Positions 37,010-46,509 of a stretch of DNA of 64,000 bases are shown here, in pieces. The stretch spans positions 7,278 to 71,277 of the forward strand of contig CAYOBW010000006.1 of assembly GCA_964402115.1 (NCBI GenBank). The letters run 5' to 3'. Source of the DNA: CAYOBW01 sp964402115. Its GTDB lineage: Bacteria; Verrucomicrobiota; Kiritimatiellia; UBA8416; CAYOBW01. Position 1 is the stretch's first letter. The number at the start of each line of letters is the position of its first letter. The notes under the pieces are model-generated. The model did not search any database and was not told where the DNA came from. It saw nothing but the letters and a program-made list of their open reading frames with translations. A program made the translations under genes and the position numbers.

Positions 37010-38029
37010 ATGCCCCCGCAGACAGAGCGCTTGATCTTGCCGCGCGCGGACGATTTTCACGTGCATCTGCGACAGGGTGACATGCTTCGCATGCTCGCTC
37101 CGCTGGTGGCCGTCGGGGGGGTTGGGCGCTGTCTGGTCATGCCCAATACCCAGCCTCCGCTTGCACTGCCCGCCGCTGCCCTGGCCTATCGCGATACCCT
37201 CAGGCAGGCGGCGCCTGGCACCGATTTTCTGCTGTCACTCTACCTTACGCCGGAGTTGACGCCTGCGCGGGTGCAGGAGGCTGCCGCCGCGGGCATCACG
37301 GCTGTGAAGTGCTACCCGCGCGGTGTCACCACGCATTCCGATCAGGGCGTCGAAGATCTTGGGCGCTATGCGGACGTTTTCGCCGCCATGGCGGACCTTC
37401 GCCTGGTGTTGTCATTGCACGGCGAAATGCCGGCAAACCCGGCCCGCGACATCTGCGCCTTGAATGCGGAAGCTGCCTTTCTGGGTGAGCTTGAGCGTTT
37501 GCATCGTACATTTCCCCGCCTGCGCATCGTCCTGGAGCATGTGACCACAGCGGAAGGGGTCGCCTGCGTGCGAGCCTTAGGCCCCACCGTGGCGGCGACC
37601 ATCACGGCTCATCACTTGGATTTGACCGTGGATGATTGGGCGGGTCGCAATCACAACTTCTGCAAGCCGGTTGCCAAGTACCCGCACGACCGCGAAGCGC
37701 TTCGGGCGGTCGTTGGCGAAGGTCACTCCCGGTTCTTCCTGGGTTCTGATTCGGCGCCTCACACGCGCGACCGCAAGGAGTGCGCCTGCGGCTGTGCCGG
37801 GGTGTTCACCGCGCCGCTGCTTCTGCCGTACCTGGCGGACACCTTCGACCGCCTGGGCTGCCTGGATCGTCTTCCGGATTTCATCGGACGCTTCGGGCAC
37901 GAGTTCTACGAACTCCCGCCGCTGAATGGTTCCACGATCCTCCAGCGGCGCGACACCCGGGTGCCCGAAGTGTTCGGCTCGGTGGTGCCATATCGTGCCG
38001 GCGAGACGCTGCGCTGGGGCGTGGTCTGA
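37010..38029 (+). CDS. pyrC: Dihydroorotase (class II, PyrC)
   Basis: The product of about 339 residues carries the zinc ligands of the E. coli-type enzyme: DDFHVHLRQG (HxH), V-K-CYPRG with the Lys to be carboxylated, SLHGEMP, LEHVTT, and SDSAPHTRDRKE with the catalytic Asp. It closes carbamoyl aspartate to dihydroorotate in pyrimidine synthesis. ATG 37010 has GGAGG at six bases; ATG 37004 touches that site. It converges with the next gene, stop codons 4 bases apart. Confidence 0.95.
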   Translation: MPPQTERLILPRADDFHVHLRQGDMLRMLAPLVAVGGVGRCLVMPNTQPPLALPAAALAYRDTLRQAAPGTDFLLSLYLTPELTPARVQEAAAAGITAVKCYPRGVTTHSDQGVEDLGRYADVFAAMADLRLVLSLHGEMPANPARDICALNAEAAFLGELERLHRTFPRLRIVLEHVTTAEGVACVRALGPTVAATITAHHLDLTVDDWAGRNHNFCKPVAKYPHDREALRAVVGEGHSRFFLGSDSAPHTRDRKECACGCAGVFTAPLLLPYLADTFDRLGCLDRLPDFIGRFGHEFYELPPLNGSTILQRRDTRVPEVFGSVVPYRAGETLRWGVV

Positions 38030-38033
38030 CCCC

Positions 38034-38678
38034 TCAGTGGTCGACGAGGTTGGATGGTTGCCGCCGACCCTCCTGCAGAATCAGTCCCCCCAGAATGCGC
38101 GCGCGCCCTCCGCCGGTTGTCACGTCCGCCCACTCGTCGCGCGTATGCCACTCCACGGCGCCGTTCAGACGCAGCACATTACCACCCTTGCCGGCATGAT
38201 TCAGCCCGAACGACTGCGCGTCGCCATTCCAGATCAACTCCTTGCCGTTCTTGTCGGACAGGAGCAGCGCCAGGCCGTTCGTGAAGGCCTCCGACAACCT
38301 GCCGGAGACGAGGCAGTTGCCGGCCGTTCAGCCATACGACCGTTCGTGCGTGGCCATGTTGTAGCTGCACGACAGGCTGGACAAGGGGTCTCCTCCCGGT
38401 GCGCGCGGTAGCCGTCCGGCGCTGGGACAGACGAACGTCTGCGGCGGTAGCGTGCCCAGCAATTCCCCGAGCTTCAGCGGGAATTCGCCGCCGTGGTCGG
38501 CGGCGTGACTGTGGATAGCCAGGCCAATCTGGCGGATGTTCTGCGCGCAGGAGGCCCGTCGTGCGCGTTCCCGTGCCGCACTGACGGCCGGTAAGAGCAA
38601 GCCGGCCAGCAGGCTGACGATCATAATCACGGCCAGTAGTTCAATCAGAGTGAAGGCCGTAGGCAGGTGTTTGCTCAT
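38034..38678 (-). pseudogene. Type II pseudopilin-like (H-X9-DG family) gene with in-frame TGA
   Basis: The reading frame starts with a short leader and [20 protein letters not shown], the prepilin helix, followed by the [15 protein letters not shown] and [13 protein letters not shown] segments typical of DUF1559 proteins. A TGA at 38330-38328 stops it after 116 residues, but the same frame continues for about 97 codons to 38034 and includes the family's C-terminal signature (FGLNHAGKGGN...NGAVEW, with Asn for the usual Asp). So it is one gene broken by a single stop: a nonsense mutation, sequencing error or, less likely, readthrough. Its start overlaps the stop of the gene upstream. Confidence 0.75.
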
Positions 38679-40837
38679 GGCGCGCTCCTCCTTCCGTCAA
38701 CGCGGGCAGCTTCTTTCGTGGCGGTTTCCGGTACGTTCCAGTCAACGACCACATCGTTCACCAGCAGGCGCGGTCCGTCGCGGCGCGTGTGCCCGCCAGC
38801 GGGTGTGCGCACCGTCACGGCGGCGGTCTTGCCGGCCAGCGAGAGAGGGGCCGTTCCATGGATGTCACGCACAAGGAAGCGGTGGGTTACGGCGTCGTAC
38901 AGGTCCACCGGTTGATCGCCAACCGCCACGCTGACCTTGCGCTGCGTCGCGTGGGGATTGTAGTAAAGGTGCGTCGGATAGGCGGGCGCATGGAAGAAAT
39001 CCGTCGCCAGGCAATCCACCTGCAAGATGCCCTCCTGGTCCGTTGTCGTTACGCAACCACCCAGCCAGCCGACGTGAGAAGATCCGTACAACGCAAGGTT
39101 CATGGGCCCCCACTGCCAGCCCACGGGATCACCCGTGGCAAACGGCCGCGTGGCAGTGTCAACCACGTGTACGCGTAAGCGGTTGATCTGCAGGCGCGCG
39201 TGCACGCCTGCAGGTGTGGTTGGGGTATCGATGGAGGCTCTCACGTACACGACGTTGTTGGTGCCGGTTAGCAGCTGGCCGTGAGCCTGCTCCTGGCCAG
39301 TAGCTGGCAGCGTGAACAGCGGCAGCCAAGGTCCCTCCACGCTGCAGCCTTGGGACAACAGGCAACTCGTGGCGTCGGGTGCGCCCGGCACGATGCGTCC
39401 TTGAAGCCAGATCGTGCGACGGTTTCCCGGCGACAAGGGTATCTCCCAGACGTGCTCCAAACGCTCCCTGTCGCCAACCGTGGCCGACTCCAACTCCTCC
39501 CGCGCGTGATCGATTCCGCCCAGGCTCTGCCAGGAACCAGTCACGATGCGTCCCGGCGTGGTGCGAACGTCGCGGGTCGGCGCGTCGTAGCGCAGTGCCA
39601 TGTGCCGCAGTCCCTCGTAGGCCAGGCAGGACTCCGGGTCATGTTGGTCAGCCCACGTGCGGTGATCCTGGTGGTTGGCGGGCAGGGCGGCGGCGTAGAA
39701 CAGTCGCGCGGCATTGGTCAGATTGAGCAGCCACTTGCCCAGGTCGCTGGCGTAACTGGAATCGTAGCGGGCCAGCGGGGCGAGTGTGCCGGCCCACTGG
39801 AACGTGTTCATGGAAAAGGCATAGCCATCTGTATCGGTGACGCTGCCAACCAAACCATGGCAGTCATAGTCGCCGAACCGCATTGCCAACACGCCCCAAT
39901 GGGGGCGGGCTTGGGGCCGGTCGCGCGGCTCAAAACACCAGTTGAGCAGTTTCGGTAGATCGTACCGGCTGCCTGTCTCGGCATTCATGCGCACTGCTGC
40001 CATGGCGCCATAGGGTAACAGCACCTCGTACAAGGGGTTTGCCTCGGCGGGCCGTCGCTCGAGAGCGCCCAGAGCCCACTTCGCCGCTTGAAGCATGCGC
40101 GGGTCGCGGAAGCGCTGCCAGGCCATGAACTCCAGCCAGGCGATACCTGCGGCGCCCTCGGGTTCGATCCGATCGCCATGATCGTTCGGTGTCAGGGTCT
40201 GGCAGTTGAACCCCGTGTGGTTGAAATCGGGCCACGCGGGCGGATTCGTGGCCGCGCCCAGGGCCACGCAGGCCGCCTGCCAGCGCAGGGCCGCAGCGCG
40301 GAGCAACTCGTCGCGGGCCGGGTTATGCGGGTAGAGCGCGCCCAGTTGAAACGCCAGCACGTTGGGCAGTACGTCGTACCAGAACGAGCCCCCCGTGCCG
40401 CCGCGCACGCTGTTGGCGTAGACCCCGTGCGAGGAACTGAAGAAATTCGTGCTCAGCCTAACCCAGTCCTGGCCGCGGTACTGGCGCATATCCAGCCCGA
40501 CCAGGCTCCCGCTGACAAGTGCCGCCAGGAACTGAATGGCTTCGGTGTCTCCTCTGGCGCCCACGTACGAGGGCATGCGCAACAGGGTTCGTTGATCGTC
40601 CTGCCAACTGAGCAGCGGGAGATGTGTGCCGCACTTGCCCGTGTCAAAAGCCAAACCCATGTAGTCGAGAGTGACCTTGTGCCAGTCGCGCACCGACAGG
40701 GGTTGCGGCAGGTCGGGCATGAGCGCCACACGAGCGATACGACCGCGGGGCAGACCCGTGTCGCTCGCGCTCGCAGACGCCCCGACGAGTGTCAGGGCCA
40801 ACAGACAACCCAACGAACCTGCGCACCGGGATTGCAT
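38675..40837 (-). CDS. Large secreted protein, helical toroid-like middle, unassigned
   Basis: A 720-residue product from ATG 40837 with a signal peptide ([17 protein letters not shown]). The middle (about 150-420) is helical, Trp-rich and repetitive in the manner of alpha/alpha-barrel glycan-active proteins (heparinase or GH-like), e.g. [21 protein letters not shown]; the C-terminal 300 residues look beta-rich. No catalytic motif was identified, so enzyme function is only a guess. It lies 50 bases after the YceI-FGE fusion and overlaps the pseudopilin start by four bases, so the three form one operon. Confidence 0.75.
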   Translation of the reverse strand: MQSRCAGSLGCLLALTLVGASASASDTGLPRGRIARVALMPDLPQPLSVRDWHKVTLDYMGLAFDTGKCGTHLPLLSWQDDQRTLLRMPSYVGARGDTEAIQFLAALVSGSLVGLDMRQYRGQDWVRLSTNFFSSSHGVYANSVRGGTGGSFWYDVLPNVLAFQLGALYPHNPARDELLRAAALRWQAACVALGAATNPPAWPDFNHTGFNCQTLTPNDHGDRIEPEGAAGIAWLEFMAWQRFRDPRMLQAAKWALGALERRPAEANPLYEVLLPYGAMAAVRMNAETGSRYDLPKLLNWCFEPRDRPQARPHWGVLAMRFGDYDCHGLVGSVTDTDGYAFSMNTFQWAGTLAPLARYDSSYASDLGKWLLNLTNAARLFYAAALPANHQDHRTWADQHDPESCLAYEGLRHMALRYDAPTRDVRTTPGRIVTGSWQSLGGIDHAREELESATVGDRERLEHVWEIPLSPGNRRTIWLQGRIVPGAPDATSCLLSQGCSVEGPWLPLFTLPATGQEQAHGQLLTGTNNVVYVRASIDTPTTPAGVHARLQINRLRVHVVDTATRPFATGDPVGWQWGPMNLALYGSSHVGWLGGCVTTTDQEGILQVDCLATDFFHAPAYPTHLYYNPHATQRKVSVAVGDQPVDLYDAVTHRFLVRDIHGTAPLSLAGKTAAVTVRTPAGGHTRRDGPRLLVNDVVVDWNVPETATKEAARVDGRRSAP

Positions 40838-40887
40838 GACGCGGAGATCGCCTTTTCGCCTGCCAGCCGTCGGGTATGTGCAGGCTG

Positions 40888-42429
40888 CTATGGGGTCTTG
40901 AAGTCCGGCGTGGGTACGCAAACCAGGCGCAACCCCGTCCATTCGGCATCCACGAACCACCAGATGCTCTTGGGTTCGTTGGGGTAGTTCATATTCCAGG
41001 CCGGCACTTCCACGAGGCGGCACACATAGCCGAGCTGCTTGCGCGTGCTGGTGTAGTTGCCGCCAAGGACGACCCGCTCTTCGCCCGTGCCTGTCACCCA
41101 CTCGCAAACGTTGCCAGCCATGTCGTGCAGGCCAAGCGTGTTGGGGGCCTTCGATCCGCACTTGCGCGGCTTGTACTTACCGTCGAAGTCGTCGAAGGAG
41201 TTGCCCTCGAACGTTGCCACTTGCGCCGCAGCATCGTCCGAGACCGGTGGTTCGGTCAAGCTGCCACCCCCCAGAACCCAGGCGTGTTTCCATTCGGCTT
41301 CCGTCGGCAGGCGGTACTTGTGTCCGGTTTGCTTGCCCAGCCACTTGCAGTACAACTCCGCGCTCAGGCGTGACATGCTCAGCGCCGGATAGCCGCTGGT
41401 GCCGTAGCCGCGCGTGACGTCGATGTACGACATGCTCGGTCGCAGCTTCTTGGCGCGCAGCACGCCGTGCTGTTCCTTCTCCTTCACGTCCTCGCAGGTC
41501 ATCCATGGCATGAATTCATCCCACGTCACCTCGCGCTTGCCCAGGTAGAAGGGCTTGATGCCAGCGGCTGGATCGCCCGGCATTAGCACCATGTCGAATT
41601 TCACCTGTGTCGCCGCGATGATTTCAGCAAAGGCGGGCGGCAGTTTGCTCGCATCCACCGCGCCGCTGACCTCCTGCTCGTCTGTGTCTACGTCCGCCAT
41701 GCTGGCTGCCGCCTTCCCGTCGGCAAGCGCCTCGACCTTGACCTTGATGGCAACCTCGTGGGAGATGTTGTCATCTGTCAGCAGGCCGAAACCGATGCTG
41801 TCGACGAAGTTCGCGTTGAATGCCTTACGGTCGAGACTGAACGCGCTCTTCAGCGTCAGGCGGTCTGCCTTGGCGTCCAGGATGGCCGGGAAGGAAATCG
41901 ATTTCTCGATGCCATTCAGCTTGAAGTTACCCTCTATGCTGTGCGTGGCATTCGAGAAAGTGCTTCCGGTTGCACCAAGGGGCTTGATTGACGTGCTGGT
42001 GAACGTGGCCTTGGGATGCTGGTTGACCAGGAAGAAACCCCGCTTGAGCAGTGCGTCGGTCAGGATGTCGTGCTCGGACCAGACTGAAGCCATGTCGATT
42101 TCGACCGAAATCTGCTTCAGTGTGCCATCCGCCCCAACCACCGCCTGACCGGTGAGCCGGCTGTTGAAATCGCCGCTCCAGCCGCCCTGCACGCTTAGCG
42201 TCTTGCCCGCAAGCGTCTTCGCGCAGGAGAAGTCTATGACCGTGTTCGTGCTGTTGAGCAGAAAAGCTCGATCATCCGTAGCCTTTTGCACGGCGATCAC
42301 CTGGCGGGCCGCACCCGCGCCGGCTTTGTCCAGCTTCTTGGCCTCCTCCTCCGTGCTGGGAATGAGCAGCACAGCCACAACGCCCACTACGATCAACGCC
42401 ACAGCCACCCACAGCAGTTTCTTCTTCAT
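40888..42429 (-). CDS. Membrane-anchored YceI domain fused to FGE-sulfatase-type domain
   Basis: The 513-residue product has an N-terminal membrane helix (LLWVAVALIVVGVVAVLLI), a YceI-like beta-barrel region (about 45-235; TNTVIDF, VEIDMASVWSE, HPKATFTSTS, ISFPAILDAKADRLTLKS) and a formylglycine-generating-enzyme-like domain (about 265-510; LGKREVTWDEFMPWM, YRLPTEAEWKHAW, GLHDMAGNVCEWV). The paired Cys segment needed for formylglycine formation is not evident, so it may bind substrate rather than convert sulfatases. AAGGGAAGG precedes ATG 42429. Confidence 0.85.
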   Translation of the reverse strand: MKKKLLWVAVALIVVGVVAVLLIPSTEEEAKKLDKAGAGAARQVIAVQKATDDRAFLLNSTNTVIDFSCAKTLAGKTLSVQGGWSGDFNSRLTGQAVVGADGTLKQISVEIDMASVWSEHDILTDALLKRGFFLVNQHPKATFTSTSIKPLGATGSTFSNATHSIEGNFKLNGIEKSISFPAILDAKADRLTLKSAFSLDRKAFNANFVDSIGFGLLTDDNISHEVAIKVKVEALADGKAAASMADVDTDEQEVSGAVDASKLPPAFAEIIAATQVKFDMVLMPGDPAAGIKPFYLGKREVTWDEFMPWMTCEDVKEKEQHGVLRAKKLRPSMSYIDVTRGYGTSGYPALSMSRLSAELYCKWLGKQTGHKYRLPTEAEWKHAWVLGGGSLTEPPVSDDAAAQVATFEGNSFDDFDGKYKPRKCGSKAPNTLGLHDMAGNVCEWVTGTGEERVVLGGNYTSTRKQLGYVCRLVEVPAWNMNYPNEPKSIWWFVDAEWTGLRLVCVPTPDFKTP

Positions 42430-42521
42430 ATGCCTTCCCTTTTCTGCCCGCGGAGATGCGTCTTGCATGCACGGCGGGTACGGCTAACATCTCGACAAGC
42501 GCATATGGGTAAGCGAGACCG

Positions 42522-43493
42522 ATGAAAAAATCCATGCTCAAATGCATTTATTTCTGCCTGGTGCTCACGGCGGTTCGTGCGCGTGCCGTGGAAGAGGGTC
42601 TGGTACGGGTGGAAGTGCGACAGCTGCAGCTGGGTGTCATGGCGGTGCTGACGGTCTATGCTCCCGACGAGCAGGCGGGGCGGCGAGCCTGCGCTCTCGC
42701 CTTCGACCGCGTGCGGGCGCTGTCCGCCGTTTGCTCGACTCTCGATCCCGACAGCGAGGTAAGCGCCTTGCAGGCACGGGCCGGCGTCGGTCCTGTGCCG
42801 GTGAGCGCGGAGTTGTTTGCGGTTCTGAGTCTGGCCCACACGCTGGCCGCACAGACCGACGGGCGCCTTGACCCCACTGTCGGGCCGCTTGTGCGGCTCT
42901 GGCGCCGGGCTCGATTGGATCGGGCACTGCCCGATCCGGCTGCGCTCGCCACGGCTGGCCGCCTGACGGGCTACCGCCACATGCAATTCGATGCCGCCGC
43001 CGGGACGGTTGCGCTCGCTTTGCCTGGCATGCGTCTGGATCTGGGCGCCTTTGCCAAGGGTTTGGCCGGCGACCTTGCGTTGGCCGTCCTGCGCTCCAAC
43101 GGCCTGCACCGCGCCATGATCGAAGCCGGCGGGGATATGGTTTTTGGCGCCGCTCCCCCGGGCCGCCCCGGTTGGCCAGTTGCCACCCCGCACCCGGGGC
43201 TCCCGGTTCTCGAACTGGCTGACACCGCCCTGTCCGTGTCGGGCGATACGGTTCAGTATGTGGAAGTGGCGGGGCGTAGGTACAGCCACGTGGTGGACCC
43301 CGCCACCGGCATAGGGTTGACGAACCGCCTCATGTGCGTCGTGCAGGCCCCTTGCGGCGCGTTGTCCGATCCTCTGGCGACAGCGGGCACCTTGATGCCG
43401 GAACCGGCTTTTCGCGCCCTGCTGGCGCGCCACCATCCCACCGCCCGGACGTGGGTCTTTCCCTCTCCAGAACCACCGGCTACGACACCTTGA
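42522..43493 (+). CDS. apbE: ApbE, FAD:protein FMN transferase
   Basis: The 323-residue product has a signal peptide (ending near RARA) and ApbE motifs: DLGAFAKGLAGD, EAGGD, SHVVDPATG and SDPLATAGT with the metal-binding Asp. ApbE attaches FMN to Thr of NqrB/NqrC/RnfD/RnfG-type proteins in the periplasm. Genes for two such acceptors (nqrB, nqrC) lie about 14 kb away in this window, which fits. Divergent from the YceI-FGE gene, and closed by a bidirectional terminator. Confidence 0.93.
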   Translation: MKKSMLKCIYFCLVLTAVRARAVEEGLVRVEVRQLQLGVMAVLTVYAPDEQAGRRACALAFDRVRALSAVCSTLDPDSEVSALQARAGVGPVPVSAELFAVLSLAHTLAAQTDGRLDPTVGPLVRLWRRARLDRALPDPAALATAGRLTGYRHMQFDAAAGTVALALPGMRLDLGAFAKGLAGDLALAVLRSNGLHRAMIEAGGDMVFGAAPPGRPGWPVATPHPGLPVLELADTALSVSGDTVQYVEVAGRRYSHVVDPATGIGLTNRLMCVVQAPCGALSDPLATAGTLMPEPAFRALLARHHPTARTWVFPSPEPPATTP

Positions 43494-43498
43494 CGGGA

Positions 43499-43539
43499 AA
43501 CGAAACGGGGAAGGCTGCCAGAGCCTTCCCCGTTTCGTT
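43499..43539. terminator. Bidirectional terminator between apbE and the oxidoreductase gene
   Basis: A perfect 18-base stem (arms 43499-43516 and 43522-43539) with a GCCAG loop sits between two convergent genes. Both arms end in A/T-containing sequence (AACGAAAC / GTTTCGTT), so it can serve both strands. Confidence 0.9.
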
Positions 43540-43561
43540 CTATCGTCGCCTGGTACGACGT

Positions 43562-44848
43562 TTACCCGCGGCCGGGAATGGGCGCCTTTTCGTCGGCCGG
43601 CGCCTTGACCGTGCCTTTCTCGAAGTCTTGCCACGAGGGGCTGGCAGCCTGGTTGTACAGCGGCGAGTCCTTGTTGACCAGCAGGTCGTCCAGCTTGATC
43701 AATTCGCCCGTGTAGGCGGCCATGCGGCCCATGATGGCGCAGGCGGTCGATTCGGCCACGTTCTTCGCCTCGTTCAGGGCTTCGCTCTTCATAATGCTGT
43801 TGAGCAAATCCACGTGTTCCTGCACATAGGGCCCCTCGAACTCCTCGAAGTCCGGCACGTCGACTTTCTTGCTGCTTGTGATACGCCCGCCGCCCCACAA
43901 GTTGCCTTCACTGCCGTTGAGGAATTCGCTCACCCGGCCGTAGGTGCCGTTGATCTGCCGGCACATGCTGTGAATGTGCACCCCGTCGCCGTAGTCGAAG
44001 TCGATGCTGAAGTTGTCGAACTGGTTGCCCGTCAGGCGGCGTGCACGACCGCCAAAGCCGATCGCCGCGATCGGCGTCCGGCCAATGTACCAGTTGGCGA
44101 CGTCGATGTTGTGGACATGCTGTTCGACGATATGGTCGCCGCTGACTTCCATGAAGCTCGTCCAGTTGCGGACCATGTACTCCGCGTCGCTCCAATTCTG
44201 CTCGCGCGTCTTGTACCACAGCGCGCCGCCGCACCAGTAAATAGCCCCTCCGCAGATCTTGCCGATGACACCCTGCTTGACGGCCTCGTAGCCCTTGCGG
44301 TAGGCGTTCTGGTGGCGGCGTTGCGTGCCGGCCACGACCGACAGTTTCTTGGTCTTGGCGTCTTCGCCTGCGGCGATAACCATGCGGATGCCGAGGGGGT
44401 CGACGGCAACCGGCTTCTCCATGAACACATGCTTGCCCGCCGCAATGGAGGCGGCGAAGTGCGGCGGCCGGAAGGCCGGCGGCGTAGCCATCAGGATGAT
44501 GTCCGCGTCGGAGGCGCACACCTGCTTGTACGCGTCGAACCCGCCGAAGCACTTGTCCTCGGCCAGGCCGTACTTCTTGCCAGTACCGACGGCCTTATCC
44601 TTGAAGGCATCAGCTGCCGCAACCAGTTTCATCTCGATGCCCAGGTAGTCGCACGCGTGCTTGTGGTTGTCCAGGGCGCCGCTGCCGCGGCCGCCGCAAC
44701 CGATGAGACCCACCTTGACGCTCTTCCCCGCCCACGGCTTGGCCGCGGCCTGGGCCCGGACCACGTAGGGCGCGGCTGTGAGGATGGCACCGGCCACAGT
44801 GGCGGTGCCCAGGAAATCCCTGCGAGTGAGTTGCGACTGACTGGTCAT
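43562..44848 (-). CDS. Tat-exported Gfo/Idh/MocA family oxidoreductase
   Basis: The 428-residue product has a twin-arginine signal (TRRDFLGTATVAGA), a Rossmann fold with GLIGCGGRGSG, and the Gfo/Idh C-terminal domain; EKP in HVFMEKPVAVDP is the conserved Lys-Pro of the family. Such Tat-exported dehydrogenases are plentiful in PVC bacteria and act on sugars or sugar acids with NAD(P) carried in folded form. Substrate unknown. A promoter with a perfect -35 lies upstream, and GGGAGGAG precedes ATG. Confidence 0.92.
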   Translation of the reverse strand: MTSQSQLTRRDFLGTATVAGAILTAAPYVVRAQAAAKPWAGKSVKVGLIGCGGRGSGALDNHKHACDYLGIEMKLVAAADAFKDKAVGTGKKYGLAEDKCFGGFDAYKQVCASDADIILMATPPAFRPPHFAASIAAGKHVFMEKPVAVDPLGIRMVIAAGEDAKTKKLSVVAGTQRRHQNAYRKGYEAVKQGVIGKICGGAIYWCGGALWYKTREQNWSDAEYMVRNWTSFMEVSGDHIVEQHVHNIDVANWYIGRTPIAAIGFGGRARRLTGNQFDNFSIDFDYGDGVHIHSMCRQINGTYGRVSEFLNGSEGNLWGGGRITSSKKVDVPDFEEFEGPYVQEHVDLLNSIMKSEALNEAKNVAESTACAIMGRMAAYTGELIKLDDLLVNKDSPLYNQAASPSWQDFEKGTVKAPADEKAPIPGRG

Positions 44849-44939
44849 GGATGCTCCTCCCTATGCGTTTATTGCCTCGTACTGAACTCCCCGCTCCGGT
44901 TGTTGGACGGGGGGATCCGAACACCATCCGAATCGTCGC

Positions 44940-44968
44940 GTTATGTAGCCTCCGCACGCTTCTGTCAA
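44940..44968 (-). promoter_or_regulatory. Sigma70-type promoter for the oxidoreductase gene
   Basis: On the reverse strand TTGACA (44968-44963) is separated by 17 bases from CATAAC (44945-44940), about 90 bases upstream of the ATG at 44848. The -35 is a consensus match; the -10 matches at four of six positions. Confidence 0.55.
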
Positions 44969-45015
44969 GGGCCGATTCGGCTTTTCCTTATTACGTGCGG
45001 TTCGCCGAAAACGAA

Positions 45016-45043
45016 CGGGCCGGTCACTCGCATGACCGGCCCG
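45016..45043 (-). terminator. Terminator after the coiled-coil membrane protein gene
   Basis: A perfect 11-base stem (CGGGCCGGTCA / TGACCGGCCCG) with a six-base loop lies about 25 bases past the stop codon at 45068 and is followed on the reverse strand by TTCGTTTTC. Confidence 0.75.
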
Positions 45044-45067
45044 CATATTCGCCTATGTCCGCTGCGC

Positions 45068-46180
45068 TTAGTAGACGATGAGATCGCCTTCCTGAATGTC
45101 CGTCTGCTGCCAGCCGGTCAACACATCCGCGACGCCCACGTTCTCGTTGTCGCGGAGGTGGTCCAGTTTGACCTTCGTCACGAAGACATCCTTGCCGTCA
45201 ACCTTGCGGTTGATGATGAGGTCAACCTTCGGCAGCGACCCCTTGCGACGTTCGGCTTCTTTCCGCATCTGCTCGATGAAGGCGTCGCTGAAGCGCAGGA
45301 CCACGAAGTTCCAGTCCTTGTTGACCGAGACCACCTGACCCACCGTGCCGCGCGCCAGATTGGGGAAGTACTGTGCCACGCCGCCCGGCACGGTGCCCTC
45401 CATCAACTCGGCGATGCGCTTCTCCAGAACCTTGATCTCGTTCTTCTGGTCTTCGATCTTCTCGTTGCGCTCCGTGATCGTCTGTTTCTGCTCGGCGATC
45501 GTGTCGTTGAGGCGGCGGATTTCGCCATCCAGTTCCTCGATCTTCGTTTCGAGCGTCTTGATCTTCTCTTCCAGTTGGACGATGGCTCGGTCGCGTTCGG
45601 TGATCGTGAACAAAGCCTCGCGCAGGCTCTTCTTCTTCCCGTTCAACTCGGTGATCGTATCCACCAGCTCCTCGCGGAGCTTGCGGAGTTGGTGACGGGT
45701 TTCGTTCAGGCGATTGAGCTGGTCTTCCGATTTCTTAAGGATCTCGTCCAGCACCTCCTGCATGGTGCCTTCGCCCTTAATGATCTTCATCCCGGTGGCG
45801 AGATCGACGGCCGGCTTCTGCGTCACGGGATCGAGCTTGTAATACTGCTTGAGCTGATCCTTGCGCTTGGCCACGTCGAGCGTGGGCTGATCGGCGAGTT
45901 CGAGTTGATGCTGATAGGTCTCCCAGAACGCGGACTTCTTGGGGGTCTCGTTCGGCTCGGCCGTGGTCTCGTCCACGTCGCGCGCGACATAGTCCGGCTT
46001 GGTGTCCACCTTGGCCCCTTCAACCTCGAGGGTAGGGCCGAGAGATATCAGGGTTTGCTCCAGCTTCTGGGTGCGCCCCTTCAACACCTCGCGCTTGCCG
46101 AACAACAGGATGCCCAGCGTAAGTGCACCAATCGAAAGAATCGTTAGAATGATAACCAAAACACGCAGGAACTTGCCCAT
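45068..46180 (-). CDS. Membrane-anchored coiled-coil protein
   Basis: The 370-residue product has an N-terminal transmembrane helix (about 7-29), a middle segment, a long coiled coil with heptads rich in Leu, Ile, Glu and Arg (about 150-265), and a C-terminal beta-rich domain of about 100 residues containing GTVGQVVSVNKDWNFVVLRF. The last region resembles small beta-barrel domains of cell-envelope proteins, without a firm match. Divergent from the TPR gene. Role in envelope scaffolding is inferred only. Confidence 0.8.
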   Translation of the reverse strand: MGKFLRVLVIILTILSIGALTLGILLFGKREVLKGRTQKLEQTLISLGPTLEVEGAKVDTKPDYVARDVDETTAEPNETPKKSAFWETYQHQLELADQPTLDVAKRKDQLKQYYKLDPVTQKPAVDLATGMKIIKGEGTMQEVLDEILKKSEDQLNRLNETRHQLRKLREELVDTITELNGKKKSLREALFTITERDRAIVQLEEKIKTLETKIEELDGEIRRLNDTIAEQKQTITERNEKIEDQKNEIKVLEKRIAELMEGTVPGGVAQYFPNLARGTVGQVVSVNKDWNFVVLRFSDAFIEQMRKEAERRKGSLPKVDLIINRKVDGKDVFVTKVKLDHLRDNENVGVADVLTGWQQTDIQEGDLIVY

Positions 46181-46509
46181 AGTTCGTACCTCAGAAGACC
46201 CCTTTTGACGTTCGTCAAACCACCGTCAGCGTGGACAGGACTATGTCGGAAACGCAGGGGGATGTCAAAAGGAAACTTGGCTGAATTCGGACGGCTTATC
46301 CGCTGGCGGGCTCAAGGGGTCGGAAAGTCCCCCGAGAAGGCGTGCCGCAGGTTGCCGAAGATGTGCCGCTTGGTCTTCGCCGTCCCGGTCTGCGGCTCCA
46401 AGAAGCGAGCGGCGGGAAACGTCTATAGTGGTGTCAGCTTACATCGCATGCAGACAGACGCAAAAAGCGGTTGACCCGTTGCCGGTCACTTCAGTATAGG
46501 TATGCCGCC
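46181..46509. other. Divergent intergenic region of about 330 bases
   Basis: It separates the coiled-coil gene (reverse) from the TPR gene (forward). A short inverted repeat TTGACGTTCGTCAA lies at 46205-46218, close to the reverse gene start, and may be an operator. A forward promoter candidate is listed separately. No further gene was recognised. Confidence 0.45.
46471..46500 (+). promoter_or_regulatory. Possible sigma70-type promoter of the TPR gene
   Basis: TTGACC (46471-46476) and TATAGG (46495-46500) are 18 bases apart. The start site expected from them would fall within a few bases of the ATG at 46510, giving a nearly leaderless message, consistent with the weak ribosome site there. 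Confidence 0.35.

Noticed and set aside
38328..38330. TGA reassigned to a sense codon genome-wide
   Set aside because: Other genes here end in TGA at the expected family length (for example atpD and pyrC), so TGA is a normal stop.
43334..46147. Long forward open frame of over 900 codons opposite the oxidoreductase and coiled-coil genes
   Set aside because: It lies antisense to two well-supported genes, crosses a terminator and two gene ends, and its translation is low in complexity with no family features. Such frames are frequent in GC-rich DNA.
46471..46509. TTG 46471 as the start of the TPR protein
   Set aside because: ATG 46510 begins a standard signal peptide, and TTGACC at 46471 looks more like a -35 box.
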